Source: Anoplolepis gracilipes
Lineage: Eukaryota; Arthropoda; Insecta; Hymenoptera; Formicidae
Length of the DNA stretch: 64,000 nucleotides
Direction: 5' to 3'
NCBI RefSeq assembly: GCF_047496725.1
Contig: NC_132985.1
Coordinates: forward strand, 657,001-721,000
Positions 52,004-64,000 of the stretch are shown one piece after another. The position numbers and the translations under genes were made by a program. The number at the start of each line of letters is the position of its first letter. The stretch's first letter is position 1. The notes under the pieces are model-generated. The model was not told the DNA's origin. It worked only from the letters and a program-made list of their open reading frames with translations, and ran no database searches.

Positions 52004-52060
<57 letters not shown>
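52004..52060. repeat. (AT)n microsatellite abutting the CNBP splice acceptor
   Basis: About 50 bases of AT dinucleotide end only a few bases before AATTGCAG, the acceptor of the first CNBP coding exon, leaving no conventional polypyrimidine tract. Confidence 0.9.
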
Positions 52061-52062
<2 letters not shown>

Positions 52063-52079
52063 TTGCAGATTTGTAGAAG

Positions 52080-52712
52080 ATGAGTTCGAGCGCGTGTTAC
52101 AAATGTAACCGTATGGGTCACTTTGCACGGGAGTGTCCACAAGGTGGAGGTGGAGGCAGAGGAGATCGCGGGCGCGACAGAGACGGTGGTTTTGGACGCG
52201 GACGAGAGAAATGCTTCAAGTGCAACCAGTTTGGACACTTTGCGCGTGAGTGCAAAGAGGATCAGGATCTTTGCTATCGTTGTAACGGTGTTGGACACAT
52301 CGCTAAAGACTGTCAGCAGGTTAGTATGTTGCTTCGACCCGAAGAGCTATTTTGAATTGCCTGCGACAATTATTATTTATATCTCTATATTCTGCCTGCG
52401 GTAGATTTTCTTTACAATCAGATTTGGGAACTCTGCGTTACGACATGGAGACTGTATCAGACAATTGTATAGTATTTTCTCCGACAGGGACCGGAGTTGA
52501 GTTGTTACAACTGCAACAAGACTGGTCACATGGCGCGCAGCTGCCCGGAGGGCGGCAACGATTCCGGTCGCTTTGCGATGCAGAGCTGCTATAACTGCAA
52601 CAAGACGGGCCATATCGCCCGCAACTGTACCGAGGCCGGTGGCAAGACTTGCTACATCTGTGGCAAGACCGGTCACATAAGCCGCGAATGCGATCAGGAT
52701 GACAGGAAGTAG
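52080..52712 (+). CDS. CNBP: CCHC-type zinc finger nucleic acid-binding protein (CNBP)
   Basis: Two coding exons (52080-52319 and 52488-52712) join in phase 0 to 154 residues. The protein consists almost wholly of six CCHC zinc knuckles (C-x2-C-x4-H-x4-C) at residues 6-19, 45-58, 65-78, 86-99, 114-127 and 135-148. An Arg/Gly-rich RGG-like segment lies between the first and second (about 22-44). Vertebrate CNBP has seven knuckles; Drosophila CNBP, as I recall, has six. CNBP binds single-stranded G-rich nucleic acids, unfolds G-quadruplexes and promotes translation of its target mRNAs. The ATG lies 11 bases after the acceptor at 52068. The intron (52320-52487) begins GTTAGT and ends CCGACAG. 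The gene probably has non-coding upstream exon(s) near 50.0-51.7 kb. Confidence 0.95.
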
Positions 52713-53942
52713 GAGACAACCGGAATCCGTGCCGCTCGCTTAACGATAACGATAAGCCGTTTACCGTCGCGCGCGCCACTACCGGGAATTGTAGCTAGGT
52801 AGGGATGATGCGGACGTATGTCTCGTTGACGCATACAATTCGCAGTGTCGCCGACATCATCGTCGTCGTCGTCGTCGTCGTTGTTACGTCGTCGTCGTCG
52901 TCTTCGTTGTCGTTGTCGCCATCGCCGTTGCCATCGTGTCGTCGTCGTCGTCATCATTATCGTTCGGATTGCCACTATATACCAGGCTCCCAATTCCCGG
53001 AGGCCCAGCCCCAGCCACCCTTTATTCCCCATCTCCTTTCCCTCTCTGCCCACCGTTGTTCTCTTCGCAAGGATTTTTTTCTTAATGATGTCTTTAAGTT
53101 TTTATTGCTGTTACACCGACATACATCGACACACATACATTATATTGCTACGTGTGAATGAGCGCAGGGTCCATCTCCTACGAACAACTCATTTAACATT
53201 TACATTATTACACGTACATAAAACACAAAGCATACATAATACACACACCTATATAATAATATTATAAACATTCGATTGATGAATTAGAATGTAGAGACAT
53301 GAGTCCTCTGTCCCCTGACCTTCGAACTGTCTCGTATGCGCATTGTTTTCCGATGCAAGATGTATGGATCTTTGGGAACCTTTAACACGTGATCTCGCGA
53401 GATTTAATGCGTGTCTGGCGATTTTCGCGCGATTCAAATCGCGGTAATGCGCAAGATTTTCTCCTTTACGCGTTCCCTCGCGTTTGTTCGAACCAAGCAA
53501 ATTTTACGAAACGACTAATATGATAAACACATAAGAAAGGAAAAAAAGAAGAGTAGACTGGCGCTCGATTCTCGGGTAAGCAAAAAGGAACTTTTTTTTT
53601 TTTTTTTTACATTGACACGGTTTACGAACAAGTAGTCACAAGACACAGGCTCACGTCGCAACAGTTTTCGTATCCACGCATCTTGTATTCTCCGGTCCTC
53701 CCTCTCGAACTCTCTAGCCGACACTCATAAATCGACAAAAGAAGGAAAGAAAAAATGAATTCGGAAGCGAAAGCGAAAGCGAGAAATGGAAGAAGCGAAA
53801 ACACACATGCCGGCCCTGAATGCATAAAAATAAGATTTAGTAACGCTAATTTTTAATGTGTAAGGATGTAATGAGGATCTCGCCGAGCTGTTACTATATG
53901 TACTATATGTACGTCATGTCATTTTTGCGTTTTTTGGTTCTA

Positions 53943-53975
<33 letters not shown>

Positions 53976-56900
53976 CTTTCACTATTTTCTTCAATATATA
54001 CCGAACTCGTCTAGTACCGTATACATACGGACAAAGCGATATATAGTTGTAGGATTGTCAGTGTTTACGGGTTTATATACAGTTATACCGGGTCTTTTAC
54101 TCACCCACCCCGACTTCGACGAAGTAGGGCGAAAGAGAGAGAAGACGTGCGCTTTCTACGTGGTTTCACCAAGCGTAAAAGGGAACGAAATACGACTTGC
54201 GATTTAATATCAGTATGATACGTTCGAAATATTCGCTACATCGCGATATGTATGTGTATATATACATATAAACACGGTAGTCTGTACAAGTTGGTACATT
54301 TTGTACGTACAATCATATAATTGTTAATAACGTAGACTCATATTGTTCATACTATCGCCGTTCATGGACATTCGCCAATGGACATGCGACAAACGAAAGA
54401 GGAGCCCTGTCTCCTTACAGGAGAGAGAGTGTACTAACCTTACTATATCCTTACATGTTGCTGAAAATACTTCGTTACTAGGTATATGTATATATATATG
54501 CGCATATGTGTATACATATATTTATGCATATGTGCAGGAGCTGTATTTTGTACTGTAAAAAGCTAGCTTATACTCTGGTCGTTGCTGGTGACTAATTCCG
54601 ACGATACGATTCTTCTTTGTATTGCCACGAGAAAATTATATTTTTCATGTATAGAGTACTGTTGCTGAGGTCGATATATATACTTTCTTCTTTTCCTATG
54701 CGTAACTCATATAAGTTATGTAGGAGCAAAATTTGTAGATACGGTCGAAAGAAACAAAAAAAAAGGAAAAAAAAAATTGTGACGGATTCGAGGGAAAAAA
54801 AAAAATCTATCCCTGCCGCCGCGTGCGGGGATGACCACTTATACTCGGCGTGAGTACAAAAGGAGTTTTTTCTTAAAGGAAGAAAAAAAAAAAAAAAAAA
54901 AACAGACTTGTGCAGCCACGCGAAATTATGTTAAAGAGGGAGAAAGAGAGAGCCGCGACTCGTCCGATCGCGGCGTGCAGTGTTCATAAAATAAAAAAAA
55001 AAAAAAAAAACTAAATTAGAATAAGAAATGCGATTCCCGACTACTTTTTCCAAACAATACAACCGGACCAGATTTACAGTAGAGTCACACGCGATATCAA
55101 TTAAATCATCATCTGGAAGCCAGGACAGCGAGATATCTTTATTCAGATCCGAAAAACTATACGCGCGGATATATCCGCGCCCGCTTGCGGATTCAGTGGT
55201 TTTACCAGCAGCGACAATTGTGTATTAACGTTCAGAAGCCAGGCGTGCCTGACTATCTCGAGGGAAGAAACGACTCGGGTGAATCCACCGTCATCTCCTC
55301 TATATGCGATGGCGAGGGCGCGCTCGGGGGGGATATTTCGTATAGTAAACCCAGGTGTCCTGCAACAATTTTATACACTTAACACACACTGTTCGGGACT
55401 TAATTAAAGCCGGATCTCATTGCGTAGTTTCGGTGTGCTAGTGCTCACATACGACGCGAGACTTGGAGAGGATCAAACAAATTGTACTTCGCGCTATTAT
55501 CGGACTTCGCGGCCTCTGGTGCTATCGCCCGGTGCACGGATACGCGTCGGACCAAGTCCTCCGCGAGTGGGACGTCCACGAGAAATTGGAATATCCTTCG
55601 CGTTTTATATCGAAGGATCTTTTTTTAGTAATTTCGATCACACATGTTTAAATCAAAATCTTAAAAGATTTTGATCGATCAAGTTCTCGATAGAATTGAA
55701 AAAACGATGACGTTTACAAAGGTGTTCCAATTTTTCAAATGCTTTGAAGTTAAGATTTTTCTTAAAGATGCTTCTTTTTTGTATTGTCTGGATGGGAACG
55801 TTTGTAAGAGAGAAAGAGAGAGAGAGAGAGAGAGATTTAACGCAGTCGAGAGTACACATCACACACGAGTAAGAGTAACAGTCTGAATAAATATCATGAT
55901 AAAATCGATTCCCTCCGCGACACAGTTTCCGGGTTCGCTGGCGGCACCAGAGGTACGGACGAGAGCATATAATATACGAATAATTATTATAAAGAATAAA
56001 AAAAAAAAAGAAAAAAAATACGAGTGCGATTAGGGCACCTGCGCTTTTGTCTCTGCTACAAGACTTACGTACGAATATTGTAAAGAATACGACTGTTACA
56101 GTGTATGAATTTAATTCGACCGGCGGCGCACGCCGGGTCTACGGCTCGACTTATATATTAAACTAATCTATTAATACTTAAAAAGAAAGGAAAGGAGGAG
56201 AGAGAGCGACAGAGAGAGAGAGAGAAAGAAAGAAGAAGACAAGGAGGATGAAGAGGAAGAAGAATAAAAAAGAAAAAATAAGCTGCAAAATAATAAAAAG
56301 GATTGTGGAGTATTTGAAGTTATGTTTTTAAACTGAATTTTTGAAATAGAATGTGTACGGAGAGGCAAAAAGGCTGCATCTTTTTTTTCTTTGTTCCCCA
56401 AGCGTTCGTCGATCACGTTTATATTTAAAGATGAAAACAATAGAGATAAGTATATCGGATCGTGTCTGAATGAGAATTTTATTTTTTTTTTTTTTTAATG
56501 CTCGAATTTTTGTAGATCTTTTCAAATCGTTACGGATCGTCCAGCGAGTTCACGGTTTGTAATTTCAACGATCGCGATAATATACTCGTGTATAAATTGT
56601 TGACCGTATAAAAGAGAATTGCTGTAATCGCACCAGTGCACACATGCTCCAAATTGAATCTACGCATTCTGCGTATCGTGTAAGTGACGCGTAATTAACT
56701 TTATAAATGTTTATTAATAATTGTCTATACTTTTTTCTCATGAATTTTACACGCTTAATTTTATAGGCTGCGATTAATATATACTTGTTATATATGAGAA
56801 GCAATTATTCTACGATTCTAAATAATTTTACTAGCAGTGATTTGTAAATTACAAATTCATATATGAGTTTCAAGTGAAATTCTATAGCTACCTTAGTAGA

Positions 56901-57600
56901 TTTTTGCAATATCGTGAAATAATTAAAATTAATAAAAAGAAAAAATCTAGCAAAGCAAGATATAAAAAAAGTAATTTAAAAGACTTGACAACGATTAATC
57001 CTTGCTGTACATTTTTCTTTATTGTTTGTCAGTAATATATTTTGCGACATATATATTTTTTATCGCAATAGAAATCTTTGAAAATTATGAATGAGCAAGG
57101 GCAGAAAAAATAAACGAATGGACAGACGAACGAACGATAATAAATAACTGTGCGGGGCATCGGAGCGTAAATTGATAAGAAAAAAAAACCATTTCGATAA
57201 GCGCGCGAACAGCGGTGGTAAAAGAAAATTTTTCTAGACACGAAAGACAGAGAGAGAGAGAGAGAGAGAGAAAAATCTCGACCTCGTGATGACGCGCGTG
57301 GACAAGCGGAATACCGAAACGGGTTAAAAGGCCGAACCGGACGCCGCGAACGCGCGGAACATGCATCCGGTTGTGTTCGCGTGATCCCCCTCTCGCCCGT
57401 CCAACCCAGTCCACCCATCCACCCCCGCGCTTCGCCGTGACCGGAGACCGGATTGTCGCGCCTCGCGCCGCGTCTGTCAAAATCGGCGAGTGGCTCGCGA
57501 CGGTGGTTCTCGCGTCGAGGTAGGATGTGAAAAGGAGGAGGAGGACCGGCCTGTCGCGCGCGTCCCGCCGAAGTGAGGAGGTAACAGGTAACTAATACGA
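52713..57600. other. CNBP 3' UTR and spacer up to the BicD promoter
   Basis: No supported gene. GTC triplet arrays (52855-52905 and 52935-52955) directly follow the CNBP stop and probably lie in its 3' UTR. Further on are poly(T) at 53587-53610 and 53945-53976, poly(A) at 54877-54902, and moderately CG-rich stretches that show no exon signals. CNBP's polyadenylation site is not resolved: several AATAAA-like motifs occur, for example near 55886. Confidence 0.5.
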
Positions 57601-57603
57601 AAC

Positions 57604-57801
57604 GTGACGTGACGTGACGTGACGAAACGAAACGAGAAACGAGGAAACGCGTGACTCGCGGGAAAAGAAAAAGGTTCGACGCGTCTCATCGACGATTACC
57701 GAAGGATGCGTCAGACGATCGGCGTCCATTTATTTCGATAACAACGACGAGGTGGAGGAAGTAGGCGCGGAGTCGTGATAGCAACACCAGCACTGTCAAC
57801 G

Positions 57802-57892
<91 letters not shown>

Positions 57893-57934
57893 TGTTTATC
57901 AATCGTCATCGTCGTGCAGTCGACGTAGCCAACG
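57604..57934 (+). promoter_or_regulatory. 5' leader of Bicaudal D with (GTC)n array
   Basis: CG-rich sequence directly upstream of the BicD ATG contains a five-copy ACGTG-type repeat (about 57604-57625) and a (GTC)n array of about 95 bases (about 57800-57894) that ends 40 bases before the start codon. If transcribed, the array would lie in the 5' UTR. Poly-Asp and poly-Ser frames over it are artefacts. Confidence 0.6.
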
Positions 57935-60900
57935 ATGGCCGCCACCGTCGACGGGGTCGTGCTCGAGGAGTTGAGAACCGAGATCGAACGACTGTCCCGC
58001 GAGCTTGACTTGGCCTCCACCGAGAAGATACAGTCGGCGCAATACGGACTCGCGCTGCTCGAGGAGAAGTCGGCCCTGCAGCAACGATGCAACGACCTGG
58101 AGGCCCTCTACGAAAACACGAAGCACGAGCTGGAGATCACGCAGGAGGTTAGTGCCAGTTCCGGACTTTTCGCTCGACACGCCCGATCACGCGTTGCGAG
58201 GGGGAGAAAGAGAGAGCGAAAAAAAGAGAAAATTTATTCTATCCTTGCAACAATTTTATCAAAAGTAACAATTAAGTATGATACAATTAAGGGGTGCGAG
58301 CGAGAGTAAAGATTTAATAAACAGTAACGTATCAAATAAATATTTAGAAATAGTAATTTAACTTTTTTTATTTTAAATAAAATAGATAAAAAATACAATT
58401 ATATTAATTTGACTGCAGCAAGTGTGTAGAATGAGTATACGTATATCAGATGAATGCACACGATAGAATAACTTATTCAGTATGTCTGTATCAGACAATC
58501 GATGTGCAGATTATAATATTTATAGTTATTATGCTTGATTAGATTTATTGAAATTTAAAAAGTTAAATGTTTTGTAAGTTTTTGATTAATTATTCTCATC
58601 GCTTTAATCATACTCGATAATAATTATATATAAAGATACTTATCCCAAACATAAATAAAGCATATTGTCATTATTTCAGGCCCTCGCAAAATTCCAGACA
58701 ACCACAAAAATAACTGCAAAGAGCGGCATCGAACAAGAAGAGAGTCTTCTTAATGAGAGTGCTGCTCGGGAAACATCTTTACAGTCACAGATTATTGAAT
58801 TGGAGTGTGAAACGAAACAGGTTTGTATCAAGTTGAGCACAATTATCGCTTTGTACGAAATAAAACTGTCATTTTAAAACATTAAATTGTCTTTAGTTAC
58901 GTCATGAGTTGGAACGAGTGGAAGCAGAACGCGATCATGCGCTACAGGAACGCGAAGAGGTCGGCAAGGACCATCAGCAAGCAGAAACGGAACGTAAATC
59001 ATTGCGGACGGAATTGCGGGAGTGCAGGTTCCGCGAGACCCGTCTGCTTCAGGACTACTCCGAGTTGGAGGACGAAAATATTTCCTTGCAGAAGCAAGTG
59101 TCGGGTTTGCGGTCCAGTCAGGTAGAATTCGAGGGTGCCAAACACGAAATTCGAAGACTCACAGAGGAGGTTGAGCTGTTAAACAGCCAAGTGGAAGAAT
59201 TGACTAATTTGAAGAAGATAGCGGAGAAACAGATGGAAGAAGCGTTGGAGTCTCTACAGGCGGAGCGCGAAGCCAAGTATGCCTTGAAAAAAGAGTTGGA
59301 TCAGAGAATCAACAGCGAGTCGATTTACAATCTCAGTAACCTCGCGCTTTCCATCCGAGGTATCACGGAAGATCAGACGATATGCAGCGACGGCGAAGAC
59401 GATTCGCCTGCGCTGCGTAGAATCGAGGCGGATCTAAAGACGCAGGAACCAGGCACATCTGCGAGTGACAAGCAGGTCGACCTATTTTCCGAGATTCATT
59501 TGAATGAATTGAAGAAATTGGAAAAACAGCTGGAACTCGCGGAAACTGAAAAGGCCCATTTAACGCAAAATCTTCGCGAGTCGCAGTACGCAGTCGAGAA
59601 GAGCCAGGCAGAATTGCAATCGTTTGTTGCACGAATAGTGCAGCTGGCAGCGCATGTGCAATCGCTGCATCATCTTCACTCGAAATTGCCAGAGAAACAA
59701 AACGAAGAAGCAACACTGGATAAACTCAATCAGGTATATTTTCACATACATGATTTTGGTGTAGTAAAATTTTTTTAATTTTATAGTACAAAGAAAATAC
59801 GTAAAAATTACATGTATGTTTATTTGGTAGTATTATAATAATGACACTTTTTATTATTTGGGACAGGCTATTGTGCAATATCATCAATGGAGCACCATGT
59901 CCGCTCGCGAGGTTAATCAGTTGCAGAAAGATCTGGCAGAATTGGAGAATGGTTTAACCGTATCCGACTCTACGCAACAGCTAAGAACAGAGCTGACAAA
60001 TTTGAGAAACAAGGTACGCATTTATCTCGCTGTTAAATTTTTCAAAGAAATGTATTATACAACAGTATTATTGTAAAACTTGCGGTTAAGAGGAAAGGCG
60101 TAAGTTAACAGACTATTGCTATAAGATATAAAGAAAGAGATGAGAGAAAGAACGCAAGAGTTTGTCCTAATGGTAAGAATATAAAATATGTGCGATACTG
60201 GCGCAACCATACGTATAAAACTTAGACTTTGAATAGAAATTGTGGCGTTTCAGATACCCGAGTCAGAGAAGAGCCTTCGAGAAAAGGTTGGATTACGTGT
60301 GGTCCTTTTGACGTATTTACCAGATATTTCAATAACAATTTGTCTTGTTGGCTCCTCTAATGATCCGTACAATGAATACTTGCTTCTCAATGTCCTAACA
60401 GCTCGATATATACATATATCGCTTCCCATCTCATACTTCTTCGTATATTTAACCGTAAATGTTTTCGAAGCTACTGACGATTTCACCATCAATCCACTGA
60501 CTGTAGATCCATGTTTGAGAATTGCATCATTTCTTCGAGCGCCATGGATTCTCGCCCGCATTTAGTCTCACGCATGGATCGTCGCATCAAGCGCGTTTAA
60601 AACAAAAAAGTGTCATTGCTCGAAAGAAATGACGTACGGATCCGCTATGCACCGTGGCTTTTGAAACAGAATGCGCTTAAAAAACGAAAATTCGGAATCG
60701 ATCACTCTCTTCCTTCTATACGTAAATTTCGTGCGCATCTAACGTAGCATGTCGATCGTGGAATTCGCCCAGCTTGTCTTTGCACGATATTCGAAAAGAA
60801 AAATAAATCAGATATCTGCAAACATATTGTACATTCTCGCAAAAGATTTCCGCTATCACTCGCAGAACTATAAACGTGACCCTAAAAAAAATCCATCCGA

Positions 60901-62855
60901 GTTTTGCGAATTTCGTTTCGCAAACGGATTTCGAATAAACGCGTAGTATCAAGTAAAAAAATGCATCTAACGCATTTATTGCGACTGGTATCGCGCTTTC
61001 GTACGTACGATTGATATTTCTTTATCCTTCGTTTCAGCTCTTGGATACGGAACAAAGGAGCATGCAGCTCGAATCGGATGTATCCACCTTGTCGAAACTC
61101 ACCGCGGAAGCGGGCGGTTTTCTCGATTCTGCTCAGAACGATTTGCAGAACCTCTCCGATGAGCTCGCACAGCTCTATCATCACGTATGCACCGTTAATG
61201 GCGAGACTCCCTCGAGAGTGGTGTTGGATCACGAGAAATCGGAAAATGTGCCCGAAAAGGAAGAGGAGAACAGTAAGATGGATTGGTGTCGAACTCTATT
61301 CAAGACTGACATCAAGATCAAGGATCTAGAAAGTCTCAGCAAATCAAAGGAAATTGCGAAGCACATAGAGACCGCGATGGACCAAATAAAGTATCTTAGA
61401 AGTGCCGTAGAACACACAATCGAATTGTCCAAAGTCAAGGGAATGCAGTCCAGCATCTGCAATGTTTGCGAGAGTAAGTACATTCGTAAAATTTATTAAA
61501 CAAAACCTCGTCTTTATTTTTAAAAATTTTATTGTGTAAAAAATATAGAAATAGTTCTCTTTATCAATAAATCAGTTTCTAATTTTTTTTTTTAAACTGA
61601 GAATTGAATTTTTTTTTAGCTTCCGTCAATGAGAACAAGGCGGAAGTAACGGATCTTCAAGAGCAAGTCATTAGATTAAAGGCCTTACTATCCGCTAAAC
61701 GAGAGCAGATCGCCACATTAAGAACAGTGCTGAAATCAAACAAAAATACGGCAGAAGTAGCGTTAACGAATCTAAAAAGCAAATACGAAAACGAGAAGAG
61801 CATCGTCAACGAGACAATGCTCAAGCTGAGGAATGAGCTTAGAATGTTGAAGGAAAACGCCGCGACATTTTCGAGTGAGTATTTAACTTTTATATCTTTC
61901 TCTGTCTTCTCTTTACTACGTAGATAGAAATTTAATTGAAAAAAAAAAAAATCTTAAAAAGAGAAATTGCGTTAAGAATTATATTAGATGACACTTGCCA
62001 TGAATCTTTACTAAATCTTTTCCTTTTAAAAGACGATTCTACAGTCTATTAAATTGAAATTCAATAATGTAACTTTATTTTTTTCTATTTTGTTCCACAC
62101 ACTTTCTCCTGCAAACACCTTCCTACTAATGCGTCCATTAAAAACTGATTGCTATTAGTTTTAATAAATGTGGTGGTGTTAATTCTGTGGGGTACTGCAA
62201 TCGACTTTTCAAACGCTCTGATTCTGTGCCATAGTCATTGTGTTGCCTAAAAATCAACAAATGTATATATACAGCCAAGTGTAATATTTCTCTTCAAAAC
62301 TAGTGACTAGTCAAGTGCTCGTTTAAATAAACGTAATGCAATATAAACTGTCAATGTGTACCTGGTCTTTCATTGGTGCATCATTTCATGACTTTACGTT
62401 AAATATATATAAATATATTAAATGTAAGAAATAGCTTTCGATTATTATAGATAAAGTCTAACATCCGATCTCTCGAAAATGAACACGCTTGCAATTCTCT
62501 AATGTTGCATTCCTCTATCTCGTCCGCTTGTTTCTATATCGTGTTAAACCCCGCTCTAACCATACGCTCTCCAGGTCTGCGTGCAATGTTTGCTGCACGC
62601 TGTGAAGAATACGTGACGCAAGTGGACGAGCTTCAGCGGCAGCTCGCCGCGGCAGAGGACGATCGGAAGACGCTGAACCAATTGTTGCGGCTAGCGGTGC
62701 AGCAAAAGCTCGGCCTTACCATGAAACTGGAAGAGCTCGAGGTCGATCGGGAATTGCGCAACACTAGGAGACACGCCGCTGGCGCAAACGGACGCGGTAG
62801 GCCGCGACTGTCGCAACAGACGAACCGTCCCCACTTAGGCAGAGATTTCTTCTAG
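57935..62855 (+). CDS. BicD: Protein bicaudal D (BicD), dynein adaptor
   Basis: Seven exons (57935-58147, 58680-58820, 58897-59733, 59867-60013, 61038-61473, 61620-61874, 62575-62855) join in frame to 769 residues; Drosophila BicD has about 782. Nearly the whole protein is coiled coil. The N-terminus carries the CC1 box (SAQYGLALLEEK, residues 34-45), which contacts dynein light intermediate chain. The first coiled coil, which binds dynein-dynactin, includes the conserved LLQDYSELEDENISLQKQV. The C-terminal cargo-binding region, about residues 600-730, includes KREQIATLRTVLKSNK and SLRAMFAARCEEYVTQVDEL. In flies that region binds Egalitarian and Rab6 for mRNA and vesicle transport. Alanine 35 in the CC1 box should correspond to fly A40, site of a classic dominant mutation. 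The C-terminal tail after about 740 is short, basic and divergent. Confidence 0.96.
60014..61037 (+). other. BicD intron 4
   Basis: A 1-kb intron with short open stretches on both strands and somewhat CG-rich sequence. None has flanking splice sites in a compatible phase, and fly BicD is collinear across the junction, so no exon is missing here. Confidence 0.7.
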
Positions 62856-64000
62856 AAAATGATGAAGATGTGGAGTAAGATATTCTAAGAGAAACGAGAA
62901 TTTTGAGAACCTTTTCAAATTTTTCTACCGCTCGTTGTCGTTGGGGCTGAAGGACGTAAGTGTGTAGTGAGTATACAATTGACTTCTCCTTTGTTAGAGA
63001 GACATCCCGCAGTCGCGGAAAATTCCGTGAAATGTATTTTTACAAAGAGATGGACGAGACACACGATAAATATTTGAGGAAAAAAAAAGGAAATGACGAC
63101 GCCGTCCTCACTAAATACGGAAGAGAATTGTGCTCGGTGAACGGGAAGTAAATTGGCTGCATTTTGAAAGTTTTCGAATGTTCAGTTTCATACTCCACGA
63201 ATTTTGCTCCATATCATAGAGTCTCTTCGGAGAGTCTCTGCCTTGTGTTACCACTATTGTTAGTAGAGGAATTTAAGGAGTGTATAGAATATACACTTTT
63301 CGTTGAGAGCGCCCGCGGTTCGCGGAGTCGTCGTGTGCGAATTTAATGCGAATTCTACGTTCTACGCGACGATATGCGTTAGCTCTGCGTTAAACTATCA
63401 AGTGCATTAGATTAACGCGAACGATTCATTCTCGATCGTTTTTATTGTACAGAGAAAGAAAACGCTCTACACATTTTAAACTTTGATTTGATTTATCGTG
63501 CTCTATTATTGCTTTAGCACGCTTATTTATTACGTATTCTAACGTATTCATTATCGTCTCGACGATTAAAAGGATATTCTGTTGATGGTTGGTATGTAGC
63601 ATAATAATCGCCTCCGGAACCTTTCGTCGAGAACTAAAACGTACGTTAAAAGGAGAAAACGCACGGCGAAAGAAACGTATACCGTTTATAAGTAGTTAGC
63701 GTGGAGAACGGCAAATTTTACATTGCATACCACATAGAGACAATATTAATATTTCGCGCGTGACCGGTAGAGTTTATAATCAAAGTAGCGAAATGGAATG
63801 TCGTAGTAGCAAGTAGATTTGAAAATTTTAGACAGTAGCCAAATAAAAAAAAAAACATGATAGGACCTATCTTCCAAGTAGGACACCTCAGGTCACATCT
63901 CCACAACAGAAATGACACTCAGATGCATCAATAGATCCACCTATCTATACCCTTTTAGTTGACAAGTGTTTTTTTTTATGCATGAATAAACCGTTTTTTA
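62856..64000 (+). other. BicD 3' UTR
   Basis: Follows the BicD stop codon to the end of the window with no further gene. An AATAAA at 63985-63990, preceded by a T run, is a candidate polyadenylation signal, so the 3' UTR may be about 1.1 kb. Earlier AATAAA motifs (for example 63842) are alternatives. Confidence 0.5.

Noticed and set aside
52694..53267. Frames of up to 140 codons after CNBP
   Set aside because: They read through GTC triplet arrays in the probable CNBP 3' UTR.
60242..60565. A 107-codon frame within BicD intron 4, open on both strands
   Set aside because: BicD is collinear with its fly homologue across this intron, and the frame lacks in-phase splice sites and recognisable sequence.

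Overview
The window is eukaryotic nuclear DNA from an insect. The split genes (GT-AG introns, some several kb long), AT-rich introns and spacers, CpG-rich promoter islands and abundant dinucleotide and triplet microsatellites suggest a hymenopteran, most likely an ant. The species is an inference from sequence style and protein resemblance; no search was run.

Layout. 1-19.0 kb holds no gene I can support apart from the far end of one: a minus-strand first coding exon with a signal peptide at 19048-19180, whose first intron must cover most or all of the left 19 kb. This region carries a 1-kb perfect (GA)n array, a perfect 100-bp tandem duplication and other repeats. 19.2-19.8 kb is that gene's CpG-rich promoter. 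20-27 kb is AT-rich spacer containing a TTAA-flanked foldback element. 26.97-30.46 kb (+) is a five-exon gene of unknown family with a coiled-coil C-terminus and a probable frameshift near its end. 31.4-35.9 kb (-) is a BTB/POZ zinc-finger transcription factor with two alternative 3' ends, each carrying its own version of one zinc finger. 37.5-43.7 kb (+) is TMEM214 in nine coding exons, with signs of a second internal promoter. 44.7-46.5 kb (-) is a TATDN1-type TatD nuclease in five exons, one intron being GC-AG. 47.4-49.2 kb (-) is ribophorin I (OST subunit 1) in a single coding exon. 50-52.7 kb (+) is CNBP (six CCHC knuckles). 57.9-62.9 kb (+) is Bicaudal D in seven exons.

The genes are not an operon and are mostly unrelated: ribophorin I and TMEM214 act at the ER, BicD links cargo to dynein, CNBP binds RNA and single-stranded DNA, TATDN1 is a nuclease, and the BTB protein is a transcription factor. 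The BTB gene and TMEM214 are divergent and share a 1.6-kb CpG-rich interval. TMEM214 and TATDN1 converge, as do the unknown gene and the BTB gene. GAC/GTC triplet arrays recur at several gene starts. I saw no CRISPR array, bacterial operon, tRNA or rRNA gene. Exon coordinates were read by eye from splice consensus and reading-frame closure.
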